Below, piece by piece: positions 17,144 through 26,729 of a stretch of 64,000 nt of DNA. Position 1 is the stretch's first letter; every line of letters begins with the position of its first letter. This DNA comes from JBIOJM01 sp044450785. GTDB taxonomy: Bacteria > Planctomycetota > Planctomycetia > Isosphaerales > Isosphaeraceae. The translations under genes were made by a program, and so were the position numbers. The DNA lies in contig JBIOJM010000004.1 of assembly GCA_044450785.1 (NCBI GenBank), positions 1 to 64,000 of the forward strand, in the 5' to 3' direction. The notes under the pieces were generated by a model. That model did no database searches. It was given only the letters and a program-made list of their open reading frames with translations, and had not been told where the DNA came from.

Positions 17144-17686
17144 TCAAGTTCCCACGGATCTGGCGGCGTTGGGGATCGACGACACGACGCGGAGATAGTA
17201 TCCGTCGCCGGTATCTTTCAAGTCAAAACCCAGGATGGCGCGTCGATTCGCTGAGAAGTGAGCCAGCTTGCGGTCGATCAGATTCTGGATGATCGCACGA
17301 AAGAAGTCCAGGTTCGCGCCGGATTCCTTCCGATCACGGAGAGCATCATCGATCACGGCCATTCGACGATCCACAGGAAGGAGTGCGGCATTCCAGGCCG
17401 CCACGCCGAGGGCCAAGAGTGAGCGGAAGCTGCGTGCATCGGCGGCCATGTCGATATAGGGATCGACGAAGTCTTCCAGCACGTCGGACATCTTTTCGAG
17501 CCCGGGCACCTCGACCAAGGCGGTGCGAGCGCCGAAGCTGCCGGCCCGGACTTCGGGTTGACGGCCTAGGACCATGACGGTTTGAGTGTCGAAGGGCCGT
17601 TGCGCCTGCTTGCGATTGAGTCTTTCCTGTCGTTTCCGCTGCTTCTCCTGCCTGCGCCTGGCGATGCTGGGTTTTTGTGAAGACAT
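17144..17686 (-). CDS. Hypothetical protein with basic N-terminus
   Basis: This 180-residue protein has a strongly basic N-terminal 30 residues (KPSIARRRQEKQRKRQERLNR) and a globular remainder with helices such as FRSLLALGVAAWNAALLPVDRRM and a conserved-looking end. The ATG at 17686 is chosen because GGAGG lies 8 bases upstream. No domain is recognised. The same reading frame continues open upstream to 18424, where it would encode hydrophobic segments, but the joining stretch reads as non-coding. The basic arm might bind nucleic acid (inference). Confidence 0.7.
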   Translation of the reverse strand: MSSQKPSIARRRQEKQRKRQERLNRKQAQRPFDTQTVMVLGRQPEVRAGSFGARTALVEVPGLEKMSDVLEDFVDPYIDMAADARSFRSLLALGVAAWNAALLPVDRRMAVIDDALRDRKESGANLDFFRAIIQNLIDRKLAHFSANRRAILGFDLKDTGDGYYLRVVSSIPNAARSVGT

Positions 17687-18394
17687 TATCACGCCTCCGT
17701 GTCGTGTTGATGCCGTATCAATGGGAAGAACAGCGTTTCCCGGCTGGCGGATCAGGGACAACCATGGCGGCGATCCGATTGATCGCCGCGATGGCGGGCC
17801 CGGTTGCCGTGATGCGGCTTCCCGCCGATGGCCCGGGTCTTGGGCCTTGGGTGGGCGCGTGCGGAAGTTCCTCGCGCCGTCCGATCCTTCGCCCAAGGTC
17901 CGGAAGTATAGACAAAAGCAGCTCGACAGTGCAATCCGAGGCTCGGTCGCACGCAGGTCCAGCCGCGAGTACCGATCGGGCGCGGGGAAGATCTTGCCGA
18001 CAACAAAGAGCCAGAGCGCGTCGAACGCGACCCAGACCGCGAGGAAGCCCGCCTGGATGCCGACCGCCTCCATCTTTCTCACAACCCGGCCATTGAAATT
18101 CATCGGGACGTCGAAGAACACCGTCGCGATCAGCATCCAAACCAGGAAGACGGCCCCGAAGCCCACGACCGCGAGGCCGAATCCCCGGAAGACCGCCGGA
18201 AGACAGGAGCTGCCCCTCGCGAGTGCGGCATGCGGCCCGAGCAGGAATCTGCCGGCGCGGCTGTCGATGTTCAGATCGGAACCGAGCCTGTCCGGGTCGG
18301 GCTCGTTGGCCATCGCCAGGCTGTCAGACTCACGGAGCTCGCGGACGGTCGACTGGCCGGGGGGCTCTGGAAATGAACGATGAGCCGCAGTCAT
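17687..18394 (-). pseudogene. Possible broken membrane-protein gene
   Basis: From an ATG at 18394 the frame encodes a polar N-terminus and two good hydrophobic segments (VVGFGAVFLVWMLIATVFF and AGFLAVWVAFDALWLFVV), then about 80 residues of arginine/proline-rich sequence that looks untranslated, running without a stop into the gene that starts at 17686. This suggests an upstream membrane-protein gene whose own stop has been lost or frameshifted. A genuine 416-residue fusion is possible but less likely because of the strong ribosome site at 17686. Confidence 0.4.
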
Positions 18395-18564
18395 GACGTC
18401 ACCATAACGACCTCGGGAAGGCATGGGTTAACCGGGCATCATAGGTGGCGAACGATCGGCGATCAACCGAGCTTCGTCTTGCTGGCCGAATTGCCAAGAG
18501 ATATGACGTACCTGAAGAGAGGACGTCTGGACCGCCCTGAATCTCAACGACGGAGGCCGATCCC

Positions 18565-19680
18565 ATGGTCGACACAAACCACGCGACTTGTCCGCGCTGT
18601 GGTGCGACCCTCCCGACCGACCCCTTGGTGGGCCTCTGCCCGCGTTGCCTACTGTCTGACCCGGCGGGTGACGAGAGGGAGGCCCGCCCCGTCAGTCGCT
18701 CGGCCTCCGAGCGGGCGCGCCGCAATCTGACCACGGCTTTGGCGGTATTGCCCATCGGCGCGATCCTCCTGGGGGCCCTCTGGTTCGGGAATGGGTGCCA
18801 GCGGCAGCGGGACGACGCCGTGACCGTTGCCAACCGCGGGGTCGCCCTGCAAGGGCAGGGGAAGCTGGCGGAGGCGATCGTCGCATACCGGGAAGCGATC
18901 CGGCTGAAGCCCGACCACGCCGAAGCCCACTACAACCTCGGCACCGCCCTGCAGGCCCAGGGGAAGCTGGCGGAGGCGATCGCCGCGTACCGTGAGGCGA
19001 TCCGGATCAAACCTGACTTCGCCCTGGCCCACAACAACCTCGGCAATGCCCTGAGAAAGCAAGGGAAACCGGCGGAGGCGATCGCCGCGCTGCGTGAGGC
19101 GATCCGCCTCCAGCCCGACCTTTCCATGGCCCACTTCAACCTCGGCGTCGCCCTGCAAGGCCAGGGGAAGCTGGCGGAGGCGATCGTCGCATACCGGGAA
19201 GGGATCCGGCTCAAGCCCGTCGACGCCGACGCCCACTACAGCCTCGGCACCGCCCTGCACGCCCAGGGGAAGCTGGCGGAGGCGATTGCCGCATACCGTG
19301 AGGCGATCCGGCTCAAGCCCGACCTCGCCAGGGCCCACAACAACCTCGGAGGCGCCCTGCAAGGCCAGGGGAAGCTGGCCGAGGCGATCGATGAGTACCG
19401 CATGGCCATCCGGCTCGAGCCCAACCTCGCCGAGCTTCACCGCAACCTCGGCGGCGCCCTGCAAGGCCAGGGGAAGCTGGCCGAGGCGATCGCCGCATAC
19501 CGTGAGGCGATCCGGCTCAAGAACGACGACGCCTGGGCCCACTACAAGCTCGGCATCGCCCTGAAAGTCCAGGGGAAGCTGGAAGAGGCGGTCGCCGAAT
19601 TCCGCAAGGCCCACAACACCCAACCCAGCTCGGAGCTCGCCCAGTTGATCGAGCGCGAACTGACCGCGACCGACCATTAG
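18565..19680 (+). CDS. Membrane-anchored TPR-repeat protein with zinc ribbon
   Basis: This 371-residue protein begins with a zinc ribbon (CPRC about residue 9, CPRC about 29), then a transmembrane segment (about 56-75), then eight 34-residue tetratricopeptide repeats (about 85-356). The repeats are strikingly alike, most reading ALQGQGKLAEAIAAYREAI, and the DNA repeats with a 102-bp period, so the array grew recently by unequal exchange. TPR arrays mediate protein-protein contacts. The N-terminal CPRCGATLP-type ribbon is common in planctomycete kinases and membrane proteins. Partners are unknown. Confidence 0.85.
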   Translation: MVDTNHATCPRCGATLPTDPLVGLCPRCLLSDPAGDEREARPVSRSASERARRNLTTALAVLPIGAILLGALWFGNGCQRQRDDAVTVANRGVALQGQGKLAEAIVAYREAIRLKPDHAEAHYNLGTALQAQGKLAEAIAAYREAIRIKPDFALAHNNLGNALRKQGKPAEAIAALREAIRLQPDLSMAHFNLGVALQGQGKLAEAIVAYREGIRLKPVDADAHYSLGTALHAQGKLAEAIAAYREAIRLKPDLARAHNNLGGALQGQGKLAEAIDEYRMAIRLEPNLAELHRNLGGALQGQGKLAEAIAAYREAIRLKNDDAWAHYKLGIALKVQGKLEEAVAEFRKAHNTQPSSELAQLIERELTATDH

Positions 19681-19742
19681 CCCATGTTTGGGGTTGGTCG
19701 ACGTAAGTCCTTTCCTGAAGCCAACGAGACCGGAGACTTCCC

Positions 19743-19880
19743 ATGAGCCACGGTTCCGAGAGCCCGAGCGACCCGAAGACCGCGATTGCCCCAATGCTCT
19801 CGGTTCGGCGGGGGGCGAGCGCGATCGAGTTCTACAAGAAGGCTCTTGAGCCGTTGCCGGAAGTCGGGCGGGTGCGGTGA
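19743..19880 (+). pseudogene. Truncated VOC/PhnB-like protein remnant
   Basis: An ATG-started reading of 45 codons contains AIAPMLSVRRGASAIEFYKKAL, the typical opening of PhnB-like/VOC superfamily proteins, then ends at a stop. Normal members are about 130-160 residues, so only the first strand-helix unit remains. It lies between the TPR gene and the 3' end of the large secreted-protein gene. Confidence 0.6.
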
Positions 19881-19938
19881 TCTCTTGGTCCCCGACGTCG
19901 GGGACCTCCGGCCTGGCCGCGACCCGCATCCTTTGCGC

Positions 19939-22740
19939 TCACTGGATCTTATCACCCTTCTTGCTGAACGTGGCGACGAAGTTGCCGCCGGGCTGGCCAT
20001 CGTGATTGCCATCGAGGGCGCGGCCGTAGGCGTCGGTGAGCAGCGCCGCGGTGATCTGAAACTGTTCGGGCAGGGAAAGGTTCAGCGAACTCGCCGGATC
20101 GATCGTCAGGACGTGCGACGCGGAGTTGTAGCTGACCGACGAGAGTTTCACGTTCTTGTTGTAGGTCGTGACCGACTTCTTGGTCTTGCCGGACTCGACA
20201 TGGTAGGCATTGAGGTTCAGGACGCCGGCGACGATGTTTCCACTGAACCGGATCTGCAGCACCGTTTCCTTCTTCGTTTTCGCCTTCTTGCCGGTGCCGA
20301 CCTTGATCGTCATCGTGGGGGTCGACACCGAAGTGACCGTCACCGGCGCCGGGTAAGGGTTGTTGTCGTGAACGATGAGGCTGGCTGATACGGCGGTGCC
20401 GAGGGTCGCCCCGGTGCCGGGGGATGAGAGCGAGACCGGGATGCTCACATCGGCCTCGCCGGGCTGGCCGTCGTTCTGAATCGGGATCGAAACCGTCGCA
20501 CTTGTCGCGTTGGCGGCGAGGTTGATCGTGTCATAAAACCCCGCGACGTCGATGCCGCCGGGACTGGACACGACGACGGACACGCTGGCCGGCAGGTTCT
20601 GGGTGCGGGTCACGACGAGGTGCGCCATGCCGTCGGTGACGTTGGCCGTGAAGGTGGCGCTCGAGAACTGAACGACGGCAAGCGTGTCCTCGATCGACAA
20701 GACCGCGGTGCTCTGAGCGCCGAGCGTGGCACCGCCGGTTGCGCTTCCCAGCGAGAGGTTGACGGTCTTGGTCCCCGAGCCGGAGGGGTCGACGAGGACG
20801 GGGATGATGATCGTCTTGGAGCTCGAGTCGCCGTTGGCCCAGCTCAGAGTTTGCGTGGAGTCGGTGTAGTCCACGCCGGCGACGGCGGTGCCGCCACTGG
20901 TGCTGAACTTGACCGAGATCGCTCCGGTGCTGCCGGCGGTGCGGCTGACATGGACCGTCACGCTCCCGCCGTGCTCGCTGACGCTGTAGCTGGAGGCATC
21001 GAGCTGCAGCGTGCCGGGGCCGACCGGCACGTATTCGGCCGGGGAGACGAACACGTCGGTCTGGTTGTTGGTGTCGTTGTCGACGAGGTTGCCAGCCGTG
21101 CTCTGGAATGCGATGGAGCTGCCGTCCGGAGTCATGCCGGCGGTCCCGGAGATCTGGTTGCCGCCGGTCGTGCTCGTTCCGAGCTGGTGGCTGATCAGCG
21201 TCGTCGTCCCCGCGACGGTGTCGCGGACGTAGAGGTCAAACCCGTAGGTCGGGTCGTTCAGCTTGACGAAGCTTGGTACGAGGTCGGTGGCCAGGCTCAT
21301 GAAGACCACATACTGGCCGCCGCTGCTGACCACCCCGGTGCTTTTTTGCACCGGATTGACGAACGTCTGGTTGGGCATGTCCGACGTGTTGTTGCCGCTG
21401 TTCGTGCCCGCGGTGTTGACACTGATCAGTTGGGTGGTGTTCGTGAGCAGGTTACGTTCGAAGACGTCCTTGGACGAGTAGTCGGTGCCGTGGTTGTCGT
21501 TAGACACCAGGTCGTTGGCCAGGCTCGAGAAGACGATGTGGTTGCCGTCGGCACTGATGGCCGGGGCAAACGAGCTGGAGTCGCCGCTGGCGGTGCCCGA
21601 GTCGTTGATGCTGACCAACTGGGTCTTACCGGTCGTGAGGTTTCGCACGAAGATGTCGGGAAAGTTGCCGTTTGTGTCGTTCGTCGTCACGAGGTTGGTC
21701 GCGTCGCTCTGGAAGGCGATCATCTGACCGTTTTCGCTCACGCTCGGGAACCCGGAATCGCCGTTGCCGGCGATGGAACCGGTGGGGTCGATGCTGACCA
21801 GCGATGCGGTCTTGGTCGGAATGTTGAAAGCATAGACCTGATAATTACTGAACGGGGCGAGGCCGGTATAGTTCGGGTCGAGGTTGTTGGCCAGGCTGTC
21901 GAAGACGACCGTGCTGCCGTCCGTGCTGATGACCGGGTTATTCGAAGATCCGTCTCCAGTGCTGCTGCTGCCGCCCCTCACGTTGGCACTCACGAGGATG
22001 GTCGTGTTGGTCTGAAGGTCGCGCACAAAAACGTCGGTCAGGCCGTTGGTGTCGTTGGAAACAAGGTCCACGGCGTCGCTTTCATAGGCGACGAAGCGGC
22101 CGTCGGCGCTGATGCTGGGGTTGCGCGAGGTGCCGAAGTCGCTCATGTTGGTGTTGGTGCCTGGGCCGGTCCCCTCGTAGTTCACACTCACGAGCGTGGT
22201 GGTGTTGGTCAGGAGGTTGCGCACGAAAACGTTTTGCCTGTGGTCGGGATTGTTGCCTTCGTTGTCGAGCGGGACGAGGTCGGTCGCGTTGCTCAGGAAG
22301 ACCACGAATTGACCACTCGCGCTCAAGACCGGGTAGCGCGAGTCGTCGTTGCCGGTTTCGTTGCCTGTCATGTTGACGCTCAGGCACGTCGTCGTGTTTG
22401 TCAGCCGGTCGCGAAGGTAGATGTTGGGCGCGTCGTTCTCGACCGTGAGCCCGCTGACGAGGTCGGATGGGGCGGGGAGTGAGGTTCCTTCGAACGACCC
22501 ACTCTCGAAGACTTCGTAGCGGCCGTCGGCGCTGATGCTCGGGAAGAGCGCGCCCACGGCCGCGCTGTCAGTCCCGGTGGTGTTCACATCGATCAGCCCG
22601 ACTGTCGGGGTGCTGAGAAGAGTGCGATCCTCCAGTAACTCGACAGGCGGACGATGGCGCCGTGACTGACCTGCATTCGGAGAACGCGCCTCGCGCCGGG
22701 GCGTGGAACCCCCCCGGCGATCCCATCTCTTCATAAACAT
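19939..22740 (-). CDS. Large secreted PD40 beta-propeller protein with Calx-beta domains
   Basis: The 933-residue product begins with a basic segment and VELLEDRTLLS, an N-terminal signature typical of exported planctomycete proteins. It then has about eight repeats of the form (P)SISADGRYEVFES / NVFVRNLLTNTTTLVS (about residues 60-600), the PD40/WD40-like propeller type, followed by two Calx-beta-like domains (about 610-820) and a C-terminal beta domain that likely helps attachment or sorting. It probably acts at the cell surface, binding proteins or glycans; no catalytic site is seen. The ATG at 22740 is preferred to one at 22776 because GGGGAG lies 6 bases before it. Confidence 0.8.
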   Translation of the reverse strand: MFMKRWDRRGGSTPRREARSPNAGQSRRHRPPVELLEDRTLLSTPTVGLIDVNTTGTDSAAVGALFPSISADGRYEVFESGSFEGTSLPAPSDLVSGLTVENDAPNIYLRDRLTNTTTCLSVNMTGNETGNDDSRYPVLSASGQFVVFLSNATDLVPLDNEGNNPDHRQNVFVRNLLTNTTTLVSVNYEGTGPGTNTNMSDFGTSRNPSISADGRFVAYESDAVDLVSNDTNGLTDVFVRDLQTNTTILVSANVRGGSSSTGDGSSNNPVISTDGSTVVFDSLANNLDPNYTGLAPFSNYQVYAFNIPTKTASLVSIDPTGSIAGNGDSGFPSVSENGQMIAFQSDATNLVTTNDTNGNFPDIFVRNLTTGKTQLVSINDSGTASGDSSSFAPAISADGNHIVFSSLANDLVSNDNHGTDYSSKDVFERNLLTNTTQLISVNTAGTNSGNNTSDMPNQTFVNPVQKSTGVVSSGGQYVVFMSLATDLVPSFVKLNDPTYGFDLYVRDTVAGTTTLISHQLGTSTTGGNQISGTAGMTPDGSSIAFQSTAGNLVDNDTNNQTDVFVSPAEYVPVGPGTLQLDASSYSVSEHGGSVTVHVSRTAGSTGAISVKFSTSGGTAVAGVDYTDSTQTLSWANGDSSSKTIIIPVLVDPSGSGTKTVNLSLGSATGGATLGAQSTAVLSIEDTLAVVQFSSATFTANVTDGMAHLVVTRTQNLPASVSVVVSSPGGIDVAGFYDTINLAANATSATVSIPIQNDGQPGEADVSIPVSLSSPGTGATLGTAVSASLIVHDNNPYPAPVTVTSVSTPTMTIKVGTGKKAKTKKETVLQIRFSGNIVAGVLNLNAYHVESGKTKKSVTTYNKNVKLSSVSYNSASHVLTIDPASSLNLSLPEQFQITAALLTDAYGRALDGNHDGQPGGNFVATFSKKGDKIQ

Positions 22741-23074
22741 ATTCAACTCCCCAGCCTGAACGACGGTGTTCGCCATAAGTCGGTAAGGTCAGCCGAAGTC
22801 TAGTACATCGATCGCCGACCCAAGAAACAACGAGCAACGCGCCCCCTCATCCCTGCAGGGGCATGCGACGGAAAGCCGCGATTTTCATCCTTCATCCTCG
22901 ACGTCCGGCCTCCGCTCGATTCAACCACGCCGCGACTCGCGCTGCATCTCGGCGCGGCGGGCGGTAAGCTGGATGTGTCGACCTCGGTTGCGCTCGGACT
23001 GGGAACGGGCGCCGGCAGCCGGCCTCGCTTGAACGCCGGGCCGCCATCGGTTTCGGATTTGGGATGACGTCATC
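22741..23074. other. Interval between divergent genes
   Basis: These 334 bases separate the secreted-protein gene (minus strand) from fusA (plus strand) and must hold both promoters. No clear -35/-10 pair, repeat or leader structure was identified by eye, apart from GGGGAG at 22747-22752 serving the minus-strand gene. Confidence 0.4.
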
Positions 23075-25204
23075 ATGGGCACCGACCCCGCACATTCACA
23101 CTCTGAGCTCCTGTCGATCCGCAACATCGGCATCATCGCCCACATCGACGCCGGCAAGACGACCACGACCGAGCGAGTCCTGTACCATACGGGCGAGATC
23201 CACCAGATGGGGGAAGTCGATAAGGGAAACACCACGACCGACTACCTCGACGAGGAGCGGGAACGGGGAATCACCATCGTCGCCGCGGCGATCACCTGTT
23301 CCTGGAAGGATGCGGCCGGCCAGCCGATCACGATCAACTTGATCGACACGCCGGGTCACGTCGACTTCACCGCCGAGGTCGAGCGGTCGTTGCGGGTCCT
23401 GGACGGAGCCGTCGTCGTTTTTTCCGCCGTCGAGGGGGTCGAGGCACAGAGCGAGACCGTCTGGCGCCAGGCCGCCAAGTACCGCGTGCCCCGGATCTGC
23501 TTCATCAACAAGATGGACCGGATCGGCAGCGAGTTCGACCGGGTCTACCGGGAAATCGAGGAGCGCCTCTTGGAGAGCCACCCCATCCCCGTCCAGATCC
23601 CGATCGGCGCCGGTCCAGAGGGGACAATGGGCGAGTTCAAGGGCCTGATCGACCTGATCACGATGAAGGCCCTGTTCTACAAGAGCGAGGACCTGGGCTC
23701 GACCATCACCGAGACCGAGATTCCGGAGGCACTTCGCCCCGAGGCCGACCTGTGGCGGGAGAAGATGCTCAACGGCCTGGCCGACAAGGACGAAGCGTTC
23801 ACCGAGGCGTACATGGCCCAGCTCGAGGGGGGCGAGCTGCCCCAGGGTCAGATTGTCGCCGCGCTGCGGCGTGTGACGCTGACCGGCCAGGTCCATCCCG
23901 TGCTGTGCGGCTCGAGCCTGCGCTACGTTGGGGTTCAGCGGCTGCTGGATGCCGTCGCCGCCTACCTGCCCAGCCCGCTCGAACGGCCACCCGTCGTTGG
24001 CCACCATCCCAAGAAGGGGACCGAGATCACGCGCAAGCCGGCCCTCGACGAACCGTTCTGCGGACTGGTGTTCAAGATCACCGGCGATGCACACGGCGAC
24101 CTCGCGTTCGTGCGAATCTACTCGGGCCGCCTCAAGTCGGGCACGCGGGTGTACAACCCCGGCAAGGACAAGAAGGAAGTTTGCTCACGGCTCTACCACA
24201 TCCGGGCGGACGACCGCGAGCAGATCCGGGAGGCGACCACCGGCGACATCGTCGGCATCGTCGGCTTGAAGGACTCGGTCACGGGAGACACCCTCTGCGA
24301 CGGCGCGCACCCGATCCTGCTCGAGCGGATCGAGTTCCCCGAGACGGTCATGAGCATGTCGATCGAGCCGGTGAGCTCGGCCGACAAGGGGAAGCTGGCC
24401 GAAACCCTGGGCTCGCTGGCGCGCGAGGACCCCACCTTCACGTTCCGCGTCAACGAGGAGACCGGCCAGACGCTGATCTCGGGGATGGGTGAGCTGCACC
24501 TCGACGTCCTCAAGAACCGGATGATCCGCGACTTCCGCTTGAAGGTCCACGTGGGGCGGCCGCGGGTCAGCTATCGCGAGACGATCAAGCGAGCGGTCAA
24601 ACGGGTCGAGGGAAGCTGCATCCGCCAGACCGGCGGCTCCGGGCTCTATGCCAAGGTCACGATCGACCTCGAGCACGAAACCCAGCCCAAGGGGGCGCCG
24701 GTGCTCCACTTCGCCACCAGGCTCAAGGGAGGGGTCCTCCCGGCCGAGTTCCTGCCGGCAATCGAGGCGGGCCTGCGCGAGGAGGCCAAGTCGGGGGGGC
24801 GGACCGGCTACCCGCTGGTCGACTTGAAGGTCACCGTGGTCGACGGCGCGACCCACGACGTCGACTCCAACGACCTGGCGTTTCGCTTCGCCGCGTCGGA
24901 CGCCTTGCGCAAGGCGGTCCAGGAGGCCGGGGCCGTGCTGCTGGAACCGATCATGCGCCTGGAGATCGTCACTCCCGAGGAATACCTGGGCGGGATCACC
25001 GCCGACCTGTCGAGCCGCCGGGCGCTGATCGACCGCACCAGCGACCGCGGCAAGCTGATGGTCATCGACGCAAGGGTCCCGCTCGAGAAGATGTTCGGCT
25101 ATTCGACCGCGGTGCGCAGCTTGAGCCAGGGCCGGGCCGGCTACACCATGGAGCCGCTGGCATACGCGCCGGCGCCGGATAGCCTGCTGGATTCCCTGTC
25201 GTAA
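23075..25204 (+). CDS. fusA: Translation elongation factor G
   Basis: This 709-residue GTPase has EF-G motifs in order: G1 AHIDAGKTT (about residue 22), switch I region with ERERGITI (about 63-70), G3 DTPGHVDF (about 91), G4 NKMD (about 145), and domains II-V including the IV loop region GGSGLYAKV. EF-G moves tRNA and mRNA after peptide transfer and helps recycle ribosomes. Planctomycetes carry several EF-G types; the ITIVAAAITCSWK sequence departs from the common ITIQSAA and may mark a divergent type (inference). It is 20 kb from rpsG and not followed by tuf; rpsJ lies 0.9 kb downstream. Confidence 0.93.
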   Translation: MGTDPAHSHSELLSIRNIGIIAHIDAGKTTTTERVLYHTGEIHQMGEVDKGNTTTDYLDEERERGITIVAAAITCSWKDAAGQPITINLIDTPGHVDFTAEVERSLRVLDGAVVVFSAVEGVEAQSETVWRQAAKYRVPRICFINKMDRIGSEFDRVYREIEERLLESHPIPVQIPIGAGPEGTMGEFKGLIDLITMKALFYKSEDLGSTITETEIPEALRPEADLWREKMLNGLADKDEAFTEAYMAQLEGGELPQGQIVAALRRVTLTGQVHPVLCGSSLRYVGVQRLLDAVAAYLPSPLERPPVVGHHPKKGTEITRKPALDEPFCGLVFKITGDAHGDLAFVRIYSGRLKSGTRVYNPGKDKKEVCSRLYHIRADDREQIREATTGDIVGIVGLKDSVTGDTLCDGAHPILLERIEFPETVMSMSIEPVSSADKGKLAETLGSLAREDPTFTFRVNEETGQTLISGMGELHLDVLKNRMIRDFRLKVHVGRPRVSYRETIKRAVKRVEGSCIRQTGGSGLYAKVTIDLEHETQPKGAPVLHFATRLKGGVLPAEFLPAIEAGLREEAKSGGRTGYPLVDLKVTVVDGATHDVDSNDLAFRFAASDALRKAVQEAGAVLLEPIMRLEIVTPEEYLGGITADLSSRRALIDRTSDRGKLMVIDARVPLEKMFGYSTAVRSLSQGRAGYTMEPLAYAPAPDSLLDSLS

Positions 25205-25225
25205 TCACGGTCAAGGTCAGTATCG

Positions 25226-25447
25226 TTGAGGGGCCGAGATCATGCCAACTGCGACGCTTCCGACGGATGTGCCTGTTTCGATTACACGTCGCCGACCGAT
25301 GTTCAGATCCTGGCCGGGCCGGCGGAGCTCGACGGCGGCGAGGTCGTTTCGGGTTTCCACGTTCCCTTGCACCGGCTCTTCGAGGACGAACAGGACGTGA
25401 GCACAACCTCACTGGGAGCGGCCGAGAACGACGTGGAGCAGAAGTGA
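25226..25447 (+). pseudogene. C-terminal remnant of a Uma2-family gene
   Basis: The frame reads DYTSPTDVQILAGPAELDGG followed by EVVSGFHVPLHRLFED, which matches the C-terminal end of Uma2-family proteins (compare the LDGGDVLPGF-type ending). No Uma2 N-terminus or catalytic segment precedes it. Its stop overlaps the GTG of the next gene by 4 bases, so it could still be translated and couple initiation of that gene. Confidence 0.55.
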
Positions 25448-26043
25448 ACGATCTTCACTCGCGGTTCACGGTTCGGAGTCTGATGATCGCGATCATGGTC
25501 GTGGCCGGTCTCTTCGCGCTTCCCTCGACGTGGAGCGTGTTCTTGATCGCGATTGCCTGCCCAGGCCTCGCCCTGATCGGCGCTCAGTGGCAATTGTCTC
25601 GGGGTTACAGGCGACTCGCGGCGCTGTGCTTCGGGATCTTGGGGATACTGGCTAACGTAATGTACGTTGCCTGTTGCATCCTGCCGATTTCGTTCGCGCT
25701 GATCGCCCTCGTTATCGGATTAGTCTTCGTCATACCGACCATCCTCAGCTTCGGGGTGGCTTGGGCGACCATGGCAACCCGGGAGTCCGCGCTCCCGCAG
25801 CGCTCCATACGCGCGGCTTGGCCGACGGTTATTGTCCTGGGCGTGATGCCGCTGATCACGGTCTGCACGCTCTGGCCGTTCCACCTGTTCTTCCTCATCG
25901 CCAAGCCGACCATGGAACTCCTGGCTGACCAGGCGGCCGCTGGGAACGCACTTCGAGGAAAAACTCGAATGAGGTGCGTTGACTCATCATCTTGGGCTTG
26001 TTACACTTTTCCTTTCCTGCGTGAAGTGCGAGGTCCGGTTTGA
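25444..26043 (+). CDS. Multi-span membrane protein, function unknown
   Basis: This 199-residue protein opens RFTVRSLMIAIMVVAGLFAL, a start typical of small planctomycete membrane proteins, and predicts four or five membrane helices up to about residue 160. The last 40 residues (from GKTRMRC) are polar and less protein-like, so the 3' end may be frameshifted or truncated. A GGAG lies 8 bases before the GTG at 25444. It lies between fusA and rpsJ but shows no sign of a translational role. Confidence 0.6.
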   Translation: MNDLHSRFTVRSLMIAIMVVAGLFALPSTWSVFLIAIACPGLALIGAQWQLSRGYRRLAALCFGILGILANVMYVACCILPISFALIALVIGLVFVIPTILSFGVAWATMATRESALPQRSIRAAWPTVIVLGVMPLITVCTLWPFHLFFLIAKPTMELLADQAAAGNALRGKTRMRCVDSSSWACYTFPFLREVRGPV

Positions 26044-26099
26044 ACGGTCTCGTTGATTGGGCGTCGATTTCGATTTGAGTGGGGAAGGATTGGCAAGCG

Positions 26100-26432
26100 G
26101 TGGCGGGAAGTGGCAACGAACGAATTCGCATCCGGATGGAGGCCTATGATCACACCATCCTGGATCAATCAGCCAAGGACATCGTCGACACCGCCAAGCG
26201 GACCGAGGCGATTGTTCACGGGCCGATTCCGCTGCCGACGCGCATCGAGCGATACACGGTGCTCCGAAGCCCGCACATCGACAAGAAGTCGCGGGAGCAG
26301 TTTGAGATCCGGACCCACAAGCGGCTGATCGACATCGTTCAGCCAACCAACAAAACGATTGACGCCCTCAACAAGCTGAGCCTGCCAGCCGGCGTGGACA
26401 TCAAGATCAAGGCCTCCCAGTCGGGGTCTTGA
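26100..26432 (+). CDS. rpsJ: 30S ribosomal protein S10
   Basis: This 110-residue protein matches S10 through RIRIRMEAYDHTILDQSA, VHGPIPLPTRIERYTVLRSPH and EQFEIRTHKRLIDI. S10 is part of the 30S head and, in many bacteria, the NusE antitermination factor. The GTG at 26100 (reading MAGSGNERIRIR) follows a GGGGAAGGA ribosome site by about 10 bases and is preferred to GTG at 26079. rplC follows after 297 bp, a longer gap than usual with no feature recognised in it. Confidence 0.95.
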   Translation: MAGSGNERIRIRMEAYDHTILDQSAKDIVDTAKRTEAIVHGPIPLPTRIERYTVLRSPHIDKKSREQFEIRTHKRLIDIVQPTNKTIDALNKLSLPAGVDIKIKASQSGS

Positions 26433-26729
26433 TCGAGTGACCACGACGCTCGTCAAGGCAAGGCGGGTTTGACGGTTTCCTGGACCGCGTGCGGCTGGCT
26501 GGCTTTGCCGGTCGTGCGTGCTCGTCCGGTCGCGTCGGATGTCTCAATCGGTCGACCCCCCCAAGGGTCCCCGTGCGACAGCTCCGGCGCCCAAGTCGCC
26601 GTGACGCCTGGCGGTGACTTGCGACGAAACCTCACCTTATTTACCCCAGGTTCGCCAAAGCATCCTCCGAGCCGGCGGCTTTCGTGCCGGTCCATGCGGG
26701 TGGAAGCCTACCTTCGACGGAGTTTGACG

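Noticed and set aside
18649..19929. Long open minus-strand frame across the TPR gene
   Set aside because: It mirrors the 102-bp DNA repeats of the plus-strand TPR gene and gives a repetitive, unrecognisable product.
20620..22482. Long plus-strand frame of about 620 codons
   Set aside because: It is the antisense of the repetitive secreted propeller gene, which has a signal motif, ribosome site and recognisable domains on the minus strand.
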